64,000 bases of DNA from Lunularia cruciata (lineage: Eukaryota; Streptophyta; Marchantiopsida; Lunulariales; Lunulariaceae): assembly GCA_948567375.1 (NCBI GenBank), contig OX419760.1:52452001-52516000 (forward strand). The letters are read 5' to 3'. Shown in pieces: positions 11,196 through 20,403 of this stretch. The position numbers and the translations under genes are program-made. Numbering within the stretch: the first letter of the stretch is position 1; every line of letters starts with the position of its first letter. The notes under the pieces are model-generated. The model had not been told where the DNA came from. It searched no databases and worked only from the letters and a program-made list of their open reading frames with translations.

Positions 11196-11723
11196 AAGGG
11201 AGTGTTTGTATGCTTTGCAGACATCATATGTCAAGGCAGACTTATACTTGGTCCGAGATGATCAGGTGATAATAGCGGATGTCGTAGTTACGGACTCTAC
11301 ACAAGATATAGTTTTGGAAGGAGTGATTATCCATCTCCCTAGATGGGCAGCGAGTGCAATAGCAGATCGCAAGGTCTCCAAGTATTGGGGCATGCAGCAA
11401 GGTCACCTCTTTGTTCCTCTAGCCTTGGAGTTATATGGAGCAATGGACATGGCGTTTGACACATTTGTTAGGGAGTGTGCAAGAGCTTATCATGTTAGGC
11501 GCTAGGAGGTACTTCTCTCACTCTCATACTTTGTAGCATATTTTAGACAACGTGTGTCCATTGCTCTACAAGGTCAGTGGCTGGTGCAATCCATAGGAGA
11601 GCAATCACATTAGGTAATGTTTCTTTAGATGCTCTAGCTGTGTGTAGGTTGTAAGACTTGCATAGCTCGGATATCTTAGGTGCAGTAGGGCAAATTTCTC
11701 ATGTAGACTCTATTGGGGCTTAG
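11196..11723 (+). pseudogene. Restriction-like endonuclease of R2-like copy A
   Basis: Open coding resumes with RECLYALQTSYVKADLYLV and continues ADVVVTD, DRKVSKYWG, HLFVPLALELYGAM and ends HVRR with a stop at 11503-11505. A further out-of-frame part runs to the family stop codon TAG at 11721-11723. The blocks KADL, ADVVVTD and K-x2-KY sit where the catalytic (P)D, D/E and K residues of the R2-type endonuclease lie. Compared with the intact reading frame at 18126-18752 it has one stop (HVRR-stop replacing HVRRQG) and several substitutions. Confidence 0.78.
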
Positions 11724-11815
11724 CCCCATTTTACCTTTTTTGTCTCACCCTTGTACGGCTTGATGGGGTCTTCCCATCCTTTGTTTCTTCTACACAGTCA
11801 CCTTCTTCTTTAAGT
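11714..11815 (+). promoter_or_regulatory. Structured 3' end of R2-like copy A (two hairpins)
   Basis: Hairpin 1 is TGGGGCTTAGCCCCA at 11714-11728, six base pairs with loop TTA, and overlaps the ORF stop TAG. Hairpin 2 is GATGGGGTCTTCCCATC at 11762-11778, six base pairs with loop GTCTT. The same pair is found in the copies near 18060, 25990 and 47250. Non-LTR reverse transcriptases usually recognise a 3' RNA structure to begin target-primed synthesis, so that role is inferred here. Confidence 0.6.
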
Positions 11816-14214
11816 GCCATGCCATAATAAAGTTCATAGATCACTTAGTCCAATCACTTAGTTCTTAGAAAATCCAATGACTTATTCTTTAGCAATGATA
11901 TTGGTTTCTTTCTACACAATCTCTTGATGCTGTCTAATTTGGATCCTAGATTGAAAATTATCCAATCTGGAATCAATTAATTTATCTATTGATGTGCTCC
12001 ATGGATTTACACTGTCTACATTCTGAAAAATAAAATGACCTGTTGATTTTATGACCCAATATTATGATTTACATCATTCTGAAAAAAAAATGACTTTTTG
12101 ATTTTATGACCCAAATATTTAGATTTACATTGTTTGCATCCAGATAAGGTTGTCACAAAAAGCACTGAGAAACTTGGGATCTCATAATAAATAAATGAGA
12201 ATAATAGATGAAACATAGATCTGGATCAAACACCAAGACCTTATTAGTAAAGCTTAAGGACTTCGTTCCATAAATGAGGTGATATTACATTAGTTGTTGG
12301 AGATTCAAATTTTAACTAGAATCATAGTACAAATATTAATTTGTACGATGACATTTCATTTCTTCCTTCATGTTTCACACTTCAATGAATCTCAATTTTA
12401 TATTCAAGATTCACATAAATAATAAATTTAGCTTTTGCCAAATATTCATAATATGATTTCTAAAGTTAATTCCTATTTGATAAATATTATATGTTGAAAC
12501 TTTTTTTTAAGACTATAAAACATTGATAATACAAATTACAATTTAGTATAACAAAATTGTATGCTCTGTTCATAACTATTTTTAAGAGGTGCCTCTTTTA
12601 GATGTTTTGACAAGAATGTATGAGAGCTCACTCACCAGAGCAATCTAAAAATTACTACATTTATTTTACTCGTACTTATAGATCACTATGAAAATTTCTA
12701 AATTTGTAATTAAAATAAATCATTTCAATTGCCATTCAATGAGACATAAGAAATTCATGGTATTTTTCACATCTTGCCCTATTTTGATGTTTATAATATG
12801 GAGTCTATGGGACAGCAAAAAGAGAAGCTAACACATGCATGAATCCATGAAAATAAATATTCATATTTTGGACTTATATTAAGTATGGAAGCAAGGTTGC
12901 AAGAATAAGAGAAGATTCTAACTAGTTTTTTAAATCTACCATTGATCATTCTATGCTTTTTATATGTAGTCTTGCTGTTTCAAGCTACTAAAATAATAAA
13001 CCTATCCTATTGATTAGCAGAAATTATATGGTATCTCTTTATGTAAACTAATTCTGATAACGTTTGACTTGAGAATAAAGCTATAATTTATTCAAATAAT
13101 ATACATCGCAGAAGTTCTTTTAGCCCATGTTGATTCTCTCACATTATGTATACAAAGCAGTAATTATAATATATAGTTCTTAAATATTCTGCATCTAAAC
13201 CTCAACGAGTATCAAGAAAGTGCAAACAAATATGAAGTCCAAAATTAATCACTGTTACAATTTAAAAAAAGAGGATTTATTAATCAACTTTGAATGTGAG
13301 TTTCATAAGATAAATTCCACTATCTAAACATCAAAAAAATTAAAAGATAAGAAAATAAATGGAACTAAGGGTGAAATCCAAGACATGTGCTCAAGAAAGA
13401 AAACCATGTCTTTCTATCTTTTAATATTATATCTCTCTACTTTTAATTACAAATAAATATCTATGAGATTAAATATACTTAATAATTTTGAAAAAACGTG
13501 TAAGTCATAAGGTACATAGGTTTACATGGTCAGCACGGCGTTCAACTAACAAATAATGTGAGAAAAAGCCGTGTATAGACTTGGATTTTGGTGTGGTCCT
13601 TAGCTACTATAGGATTATGGTGTGACAACAAGCAGACGTGAGACAAAAGTTTGGCTATGGAGAGACCTTAGCGGTTGATACTAGTGTATTTTGTCCTTAA
13701 AGACTAATAAATCCAGCAATTTGACAAAAAAAAATTTTTTTAAGAAAGGAGTAGATGGGTTCATGTGTTACCATAGTGTTATTGTATGTTTGATGTTATC
13801 CGCTTAAGCTCAAGCTTGAGCTTGATATTTTCCACTAATTGTGTCCAAAAGACACACAATATACTACTTATGTTATTAGTTATATTAGAACCTTCTTCAT
13901 CTATCAATACTAATATATAAAACATTTTTGATTATTTCTTGATATCTACCGCCTACTTAATTAGTCACCAATGGACATTCTACCATTTTTCATAAGTAGA
14001 TGTGGACAAAGATCTATCTCCATTTACGACAAAACCAATGAAAATGAGCAAGTAAATGAATGCAAGAGTATGCAATTAAAATTTGACAAAACACACAGTC
14101 TTTTGTGTTGTATGGCAAATGGAGATCAAATCCTCCCTTGATCCCATTTTTTTGTACTTTCTATAATATAAAGACATCTCTATAGTTCAATCACCATATC
14201 ATTATTGGGGAGTT
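11816..14214. other. AT-rich intergenic stretch, no gene seen
   Basis: This 2.4-kb stretch has strongly AT-rich composition, many stops in all frames and no open frame of note. I found no terminal repeat, primer-binding site or protein motif. A short perfect palindrome, AAGCTCAAGCTTGAGCTT, lies at 13806-13823. Confidence 0.5.
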
Positions 14215-14960
14215 CATGCAATTGACATTTATTGAGTGCACATAGTAGGGGATTCCATAGGAGGACTTCTCTTTGCCATGGCACATTACCTGGCTTTATG
14301 ACAAGTGATAGTAGATTTTCCATCTTTTATTTTCACATCTATCTTGGATGACACTCATATTGTAGGCCCTTTGGAGGATGTAGCTCAAGTAATGGTTGCT
14401 TTCACACTTAGCTTGGAGGCCTTGGGTTTATGAGGCCAAACTAGTAAATGCAAAGCTTGGAGCCTATACACAACACTCACTCCCTCTAACTTCCCACCAA
14501 GATTCTAGTTCCCAATTGGTAGTTTGAGAGTTTTGTGCTTTCCTCTAGGACAAGAAAATTTTTGTAGTGCATTCATCTCAAACGCCTTAGTGCAGGCCAC
14601 AATCCATATTCACCTCCTCCCTTCTTCCTTGGAGAATATCCAAGTGGCACATTCCATTCTTTCATAACATTTTCTCCATAGGGACTCATATTTAACACAA
14701 ACTTTTTTCCTACAAAGACATTGTTGCCACGCTTGCAAATGTTTGATAGCACCATCCAACACAGTCTCTCCACTCTCTTGGGGCCATGCATGCTCCCACA
14801 ACTCTCAAATGAGTGGCATAGGCACCATATAGCTCTTCTTCTAATCATGGGCGGATGTGGCCTCATATTGCAAGAGGTCATAACACCAATTGCATATATC
14901 AAAGCATGTGCTCTAGTGGTCCCTTATTAGTGGATAGGTTCTTACATAAGAGGCATATTT
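14215..14960 (+). pseudogene. Divergent R2-like reverse transcriptase fragment (copy B)
   Basis: Broken plus-strand frames contain GDSIGGLLFAMAHY (motif B), then ILDDTHIVGPLEDVAQ (motif C with the Asp-Asp pair) and TSKCKAWS (motif D). Spacing and wording parallel the RT of copy A at 3912-4160, but the sequences differ enough to suggest another subfamily. No knuckle or endonuclease is recognisable downstream. Stops are frequent, so it is a dead fragment. Confidence 0.6.
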
Positions 14961-15989
14961 TTTTATTAGGACCTATCATGATAGTAGATTTGGGCACTTA
15001 ATTCTTTACAATCATATCTCTGGTTGGCTTGCAATTTATTGCTAGGCCTTGTGCATACATCCTTCTTTGAGTTTATTGACTCTGTATCCCTAGACTCTAG
15101 AAAGATTTCAATGGATCTCAATAAGCATATGCACACTCACATCCTTACCAACATCCTCATTGATGCGCCTCTACCGTATAGAGCTAAAATCTTCTCTTGA
15201 GAGGAGAAAGATGTTGTAGCTTGACTCTAGGCTCACCCTTGATTGATGACTTTTGATTGACTTTTGAGGATTTTATCACAACACTACTATCAAGGTTGGG
15301 TTTCCCACATCTAACACTCATAGGTCTTTCAAACCAATGTGTATGACATGCAAGGGATGTACTTTTTACAATGCGCAATAAGTGGAGAGCACACTAGAAT
15401 CCATAGTGTATTTTGTGACAAAGTTGCTTAGATCTTACAAGCTACACGGGTCCAAGTACAAATTGTGCGATGGTTGGATCAACCAAGACCACATATTCAT
15501 TGGGTGCAAGCAAATATTGTACTTTCACGGATGGTCATCACACCTTGCATAATGTGGTGGTGGCAAACCCTCCACAAGAAGAGTCATTGGTATGGTATGG
15601 GCAGGTGCATAGGCTGGAGCAACAACAACCATTTGCTCTAGGGGCAAGGAGGACCAATATGCACCCCAACTCTCCTCGAATACTTTGTCTCTCTAATGAT
15701 TAAGATTCTTGGGTGCCTACATTGCCATTTGACACTCTTCTCAAGAATGTAGCACAAGATTCTTTACAAAAAAGAGTGACATTGGATACCTCTCCAACCA
15801 TCCTCATTACTTATTACCGACAATGCATATTAGTCACATTGCAATGTGCTCAAGCGTTGAGTCTTCACCATCGAGTAGTTGGAGTAGGCACACCTAACAC
15901 AACTAGGGTCCTTTCTCCCCACTTACAAACATACTATTGTAGTACCTCTACCATACAGTTTAGTAGTAGACTACTCTCTACTTGAGTAT
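14961..15989. other. No gene recognised; probable decayed retroelement sequence
   Basis: Short open frames on the plus strand (for example 15470-15703 and 15713-15985) show no recognised motif. The stretch directly follows the RT fragment of copy B and could be its degraded 3' part, but I could not match it to the knuckle or endonuclease of the family. Confidence 0.35.
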
Positions 15990-16520
15990 TTGTTATTAAT
16001 CTTATCCCCTATTGAACCTTTGGGCTTTGATTCTTTATCTCTTTCTTGGTCTCTTGTGATTGTTGGCCTTGAGTTCTTTTTTCCTTTTGTACTTGTTTGT
16101 GCAATGTATTCCCTTCCCCTTTCCTCTCGGGTACTATTTTACATATATTTATTTAACCCATCTAACTCAAGTAAGGAGAGTCAGCTAAGTGGACTTGCAA
16201 TATTGCCAGCCAAATGAGCAAATCCTGAAATACCTCAAGAGTACTGGTCATGCTAAAAGGAAATGATATTAGTCATGCTTTCTAAAACAACTGATGAACA
16301 TCCCTTGTAGACGAGTTATCCAATCAAATTCTTTTTGGAAATATGCTATTTGGACAAGGATCATACGTTTGGCATTTCTTTATACAAAGGACACCATTGC
16401 TTGGGACTATTGGGCCTTGCGCTCTATTTTTCCTTTTGCACTTGTTTGTGCATTGTGCTCCTCTCCTCGGGAAAAAAATAAAATAAAATAAAATAAAAAT
16501 ATTATATATATATATATATT
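15990..16520 (+). repeat. Two related LINE-tail-like segments with an A-rich end
   Basis: The wording CTTTTGCACTTGTTTGTGCA recurs: near 16075 with small changes, at about 16431-16455, and in a weaker form near 56085. The second segment ends in an (AAAAT)n-type run at 16470-16500 followed by a short TA repeat. A conserved 3' end closed by an A-rich simple repeat is typical of LINE or SINE tails. No protein evidence supports a specific class. Confidence 0.35.
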
Positions 16521-16667
16521 CCAATAGAAGTCGTTGAATATGCAAATTTACTCTCGCAACCAAGGTTACAGACGACTACATAGCGTCCCTGTATCCTTGC
16601 CCGGGTACGCCCGGAATTGTAGTCGTCTGAAATCTAATTCCTGTAAACTCGTATTGAAGTAACGTCA

Positions 16668-16848
16668 AGATTCTGGACATGGATGAAGTTGTTTAGGATT
16701 ACTGACGTGCTGTAGGGTAGATTCCTCTTACCGATACTATCGGGGCTTAGCCAATGTTACCCGTACGTCTTTTCCTTGTGAGGTTTGATGGGGTTTTCTT
16801 ATCCTTCTTGTTAGAACACGCGGTCACCTTCTTTTCTTTAGGACTACG
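16668..16848 (+). mobile_element. 5'-truncated R2-like tail (copy C)
   Basis: The sequence aligns to the last part of the R2-like ORF and its 3' UTR, including a mutated form of hairpin 1 and hairpin 2 as GATGGGGTTTTCTTATC. In hairpin 2 the C-to-T changes keep pairing through G-U. GTAACGTCA occurs at 16659-16667 and at 16849-16857, a 9-bp candidate target-site duplication. The copy is clearly older than copies D, E and I. Confidence 0.65.
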
Positions 16849-16857
16849 GTAACGTCA

Positions 16858-17713
16858 CTTCCATCAAACACCAACGTCTGGTGAAGATGTCTGGCTCCAC
16901 TTTGTTGTTTGCGTATAAAGGTGGAGAGCGGAAGCGAAAGCAGCAGGTTTCCGGTAGTTGTTTTGGGGTAAAATTAGTCAGTAACTAAACCACTACCGGA
17001 AACAAGCAAAACCATCCAAAACAAGCAAAAGAATCCCTAGATTACTTGACGTAAGTCCGGCTTAGATTCACGTGGCTCTTTTGGGCTCCGGCGGCCCACT
17101 AAAAGACAAAGTCCGGCAACTATAATTTTGACGGAACTCATGTGCACGTCAGGTCTGCCTGACATTCAAACCCTCTGCTTATACGTCAGGCAGCTCTAGC
17201 TCTAGCATTCCCTTTCTATGAGAGGTTTAAATTTTCCCGAGACTGAACCTTCCGATTTCCAGTCTTCGCGAGATCGAGATCGACTCTTTAATCTTTCCAA
17301 GCAAATACATCCTCGATTTTAATTTTTGACCTTCGGAGACGGGATGCAGATGTAATATGTTTTACCTTTTTCATTTTTGGACCCGTTATTCAATGTTGGT
17401 CATGTGTGATTTAAGAATGAAATCATTTTATTAGTATTCTTCTTTGAGATAAAAAAAGAAATTGTTTGTCAACGAGAAGCAGTTCCAATACTCGGGTGTA
17501 ATCTCTTTTTTTCATAACTTTTTTCTCTCATTACTAATGTGATTAATTACATAAGATTTTCTGTTTGAAACTCCATTAATCACAACAATATGAAATCATA
17601 AAAATTCATCTATATATTAAAAACTAAAAACTAAAATTGATGAGCATTCCTTTGATAAAACAAATGCAAATATTTTTTTTATTGATTAGCAAACCCCGAA
17701 CTCTTTACTTTAC
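16858..17713. other. Intergenic stretch between R2-like tails, no gene seen
   Basis: I found no open frame of note. The composition changes from mixed (16860-17350) to AT-rich (17350-17700). The phrase AGATTACTTGAC occurs here near 17038 and again near 18960 beyond copy E, which hints at a small local duplication. Confidence 0.4.
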
Positions 17714-17724
17714 ATAATCTAGTC

Positions 17725-17789
17725 AGAAGAAAATTCGACCGCTTAGGAAAAACGATGGGAAGACCCCATCAAGCCGAACAAAGGAGAGA
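17725..17789 (-). mobile_element. Very short R2-like tail, 65 bp (copy D)
   Basis: On the minus strand only the last part of the 3' UTR is present, with hairpin 2 intact (GATGGGGTCTTCCCATC). It is flanked by perfect 11-bp repeats ATAATCTAGTC at 17714-17724 and 17790-17800. Extreme 5' truncation with a perfect duplication is a hallmark of aborted target-primed reverse transcription. Confidence 0.82.
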
Positions 17790-18044
17790 ATAATCTAGTC
17801 CGAGAACTGGTTACCTATTAGCGCCAGTCAATAATCCAAAGTGACCTGTCTATCACAAGTATACATATGAGGTTGAAGTACGTCCAAATTAACTGCCGGA
17901 CCTATGCACTCCCATGGACACATGATTATGCTCTTTCCGTCAATGTTTTACAGGCTGACGGACGTCAAAACTGACGGACATCATTGAGCCATGTGAAGTG
18001 GCCTTCTAGCTGTAGGAAGACTGACGGCAATTCAATGAAGAAAA

Positions 18045-18135
18045 AAGGCGACCGCGTAGGAAAAATGAAGGATGGGAAGACCCCATCAAGCCGTACAAGG
18101 GAGAGACAAAAAACATAACATGGGGCTAAGCCCCA
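18045..18135 (-). promoter_or_regulatory. Structured 3' UTR of R2-like copy E; stop codon overlaps hairpin 1
   Basis: Hairpin 1 occupies 18121-18135. Its six-pair stem has loop TTA, and the stop codon TAG overlaps the loop and the first base of the 3' arm. Hairpin 2 lies at about 18071-18087. The 3' terminus reads CGCGGTCGCC followed by a short T-rich tail. Confidence 0.62.
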
Positions 18136-18814
18136 ATAGAGTCTGTATGAGAAATCTGCCCTACCGCACCTAAGATATCCGAGCTATGCAAGTCGTACGG
18201 TCTACACACAACTGGAGCATCCGAAGAAACATCACCTAATGTGATTGCTCTCCTATGGATTGCACCAGCCACTGCCCTCTGTAGAGCAATGGATACACGC
18301 TGTCTAATGTAAGCTACAAAGTATGAGAGTGAGAGTGGTACCCCCTGCCGCCTAACATGATAAGCCCTCGCGCACTCCCTGACAAATGTGTCAAATGTCG
18401 TGTCCATCGCTCCATATAACTCCAAGGCTAGAGGAACAAAGAGGTGACCTCGCTGCATGCCCCTGTACTTGGAGACCTTGCGACCTGCTGCTGCACTCGC
18501 CGCCCATCCAGGGGGATGGGTAATCACTCCCTCCGAAACTGTATCTCGCGTAGGGTCCGTCACCACGACATCCGCTACCGTCACCTGATCATCTCGGACC
18601 AAGTATAAGTCTGCCCTGACACGTGTCGTCTGCAACGCATACGAACGCTCCCTCCAAGCCAAGTATCCACTCTCTCGTGCCATAGCAAACACTATGTCTC
18701 TAATGGCATCATGGGTAGCTATCCTCTGTCCTCCAAAAGGACACCGTGTCATGTGGACCGCCGCTGCATCTAGTGTAGAACCACACTCACAAGTGAGTAG
18801 TGAAGATGCAGTTT
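18126..18814 (-). CDS. CCHC knuckle plus restriction-like endonuclease, C-terminal part of R2-like retrotransposon protein
   Basis: The open frame runs without stops from the truncation point at 18814 to TAG at 18126-18128; the first internal ATG is at 18752 and gives 208 residues. The upstream part carries C-x-C-x9-H-x3-C (CECGSTLDAAAVHMTRC). From the ATG, GGQRIATHDAIRDIV follows at about residues 7-21. The endonuclease core shows RADLYLV with Asp48, VADVVVTD with Asp61 and GRKVSKY with Lys92, Lys95 and Tyr96. These match the (P)D - D/E - K order of the R2-type nuclease, which nicks target DNA to prime reverse transcription. The conserved proline of PD is alanine. The copy lacks the RT domain and its own promoter, so it is a fragment, not a gene. 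Confidence 0.8.
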
Positions 18815-18826
18815 CGGCAATTCAAT

Positions 18827-20403
18827 TGAACATTAACGCTCATTGTTTGGACGGAAACCCCTTCGTGGAGCTTATCTATGGTGGTTTCGGGTGAATTTGT
18901 CAAGTAGAGATATTTACTCCACGGTCACGGGAAGATGGCAATCCAAACCAAGCGAATCTAGATTACTTGACCCACGCATGGTAGACATCGTCTCTAGCTG
19001 TAGGAATACAAGCTTTACTGGGTAGCTGGATGCTTAGAAATGAAGTTAAAACAGGTCTCAGGGAAAAGGTTAAAACCTGGGGATTTAACTTCTCCAACGA
19101 CAGCCGGAACACCGGTAGACGTAAGTCAAGACCGCGGTCACGACTGAGAAGAGAAGAGTACGGGAGGCCGGTGCCAAGTAAGCGAAGCAGGCAAATTGGT
19201 GAGAAATGCACAAGATGAGGAGATAAGATCGGTGGTCGGAGAAGGTGAAGGAGAAAGTTGGAGAGGATTGAATGATGGATGAGCGAAGGAGGAGGAGGAG
19301 TAGTAGTAATAGTAATAGTCGAGGGCGGATGAGCAGTGGAACGATACCTGAAAAGCAGCAGGAAAGACAGTAGGAGGCGGGGGAGGACGCGCGAATGCCC
19401 GGCCCAAGCAGAGGGGCATCATTTGAGCAATTGCATCGCGAAACGAAGATTGAGATTGAGTTCGTCGATTCGGTGTCGGTATTTTATTTTCTCTTCGTTC
19501 GAGACATCGTTGGCGGCTCCGTGGAGATCTAGCCCTTTTCGTTTCGCTCGTATCGGAGGGGATTGTATTGAATTCACCAGACCCTAAACAATCTTTCTTC
19601 GCTGCTTGCGAACTGATTTGATTTTTCTCTACGTCCATCGATTGATCTCTATCTCCACTAAGCTGTCTGTCTAGACATCTGGTACATCTGGTACATCTGG
19701 TACGGTACGATCGCGACTTTGTGCTGTAGTCACCGTCGGAGGTTGTTCTTTATCAGGGGTGTCTACGGAGCTTCTTTCTTGATCTTGGTCTGCCCAGACT
19801 CAGCCGCGAGAATTAGTGATTTGCGAAATTGATCGAGACTACTTCTTTGGTGGGGGCACTGTCATTGCGGCTTAACGATGATATCTGCGCTGCTCTGGAG
19901 CCTTAGTGCTTGATATTCTTCTTGCCTGATTAATTGAGGGATGAGCCCGAACCTTAAACTTTTTTCTTAGTTAGCTTTCTTGCTGGACTTCTGTACCTAT
20001 TCTATACTAGTCGGCAACACAGTGCGTTGAACAGGACGCATCTTACGAGAGGCCTCTCCGGCCAGATTAACTTCCAACCCTACTCTTTCGGAGAAGTCTG
20101 CTATTTCTTGGGAAGGACTTTACACAACTTAGACCGTGAATAGAAGGAAGGTCTCCCTAGTTCATGCCCGCAGGAATTCTTTAGGCCGGGGCTGATTATG
20201 CTTCGGTGCAACCTACTGGAAGGTCCGGAGAATGGAGGTGGTGAAAGAAGGCGCTTAAGGAAATCTGATAACGTTTTGGCGGAATCTTTAGAAAGCTACT
20301 TCAAAGTACAAGGAGTTTGGAAGACGGCGTTTGTTGCTTGAGTATGCCTCCTCTGGCAGGAGAGACAGGATTGGCCAGCAGGATTGTGAGCCACAAGGAA
20401 ATC
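18827..20403. other. Upstream region and likely 5' UTR/promoter of the RMR gene
   Basis: No protein-coding gene is convincing here. A 166-codon open frame on the opposite strand (19138-19638) is low-complexity, with Tyr, Ser and Pro runs, and resembles no family. The GGAGGAGGAG-rich and GTAGTAGTAAT-rich stretch at 19270-19320 fits a plant 5' leader. No TATA box can be assigned with confidence. Confidence 0.4.

Larger units (their letters stand above)
2480..11815 (+). mobile_element. R2/NeSL-like non-LTR retrotransposon (REL-endo type), old copy A split by two LTR insertions
   Basis: This is a decayed non-LTR retrotransposon read on the plus strand. In order it shows an N-terminal C2H2 zinc finger (2527-2655), a reverse transcriptase (about 3100-4368), a CCHC knuckle (about 10635-10690), a restriction-like endonuclease (11196-11505) and a structured 3' UTR ending near 11815. 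The reading is broken by a complete gypsy element at 4369-9987 and a solo LTR of the same family at 10784-11195. Removing both leaves an element of roughly 3.2-3.3 kb, a normal size for single-ORF R2-like elements. Domain order (ZF, RT, CCHC, endonuclease) is that of the R2/NeSL/Utopia branch, not of L1 or RTE. Many stops and frameshifts show it is dead. The 5' end is uncertain and I could not find its target-site duplication. Confidence 0.8.
18037..18814 (-). mobile_element. R2-like element, 5'-truncated, best preserved (copy E)
   Basis: This minus-strand copy is bounded by perfect 12-bp repeats CGGCAATTCAAT at 18025-18036 and 18815-18826. It contains the CCHC knuckle, the complete endonuclease and the 3' UTR with both hairpins, and starts within the coding region. 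There are no internal stops, and its wording is the least decayed of all copies. It is therefore likely the youngest full 3' half of the family in the window and the best reference for the family. Confidence 0.88.

Noticed and set aside
13806-13823. 18-bp perfect palindrome AAGCTCAAGCTTGAGCTT
   Set aside because: Short, built from AAGCTT-like wording and isolated in AT-rich DNA. Listed only as a minor structure.
15470-15985. Two adjacent plus-strand open frames after RT copy B
   Set aside because: Could be the end of copy B, but neither the knuckle nor the endonuclease blocks are visible, so no function is assigned.
19138-19638. 166-codon minus-strand open frame upstream of the RMR gene
   Set aside because: Low-complexity Tyr/Ser/Pro runs, no family resemblance, and it lies opposite a likely 5' leader. 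Open length alone is weak evidence in this GC-mixed stretch.
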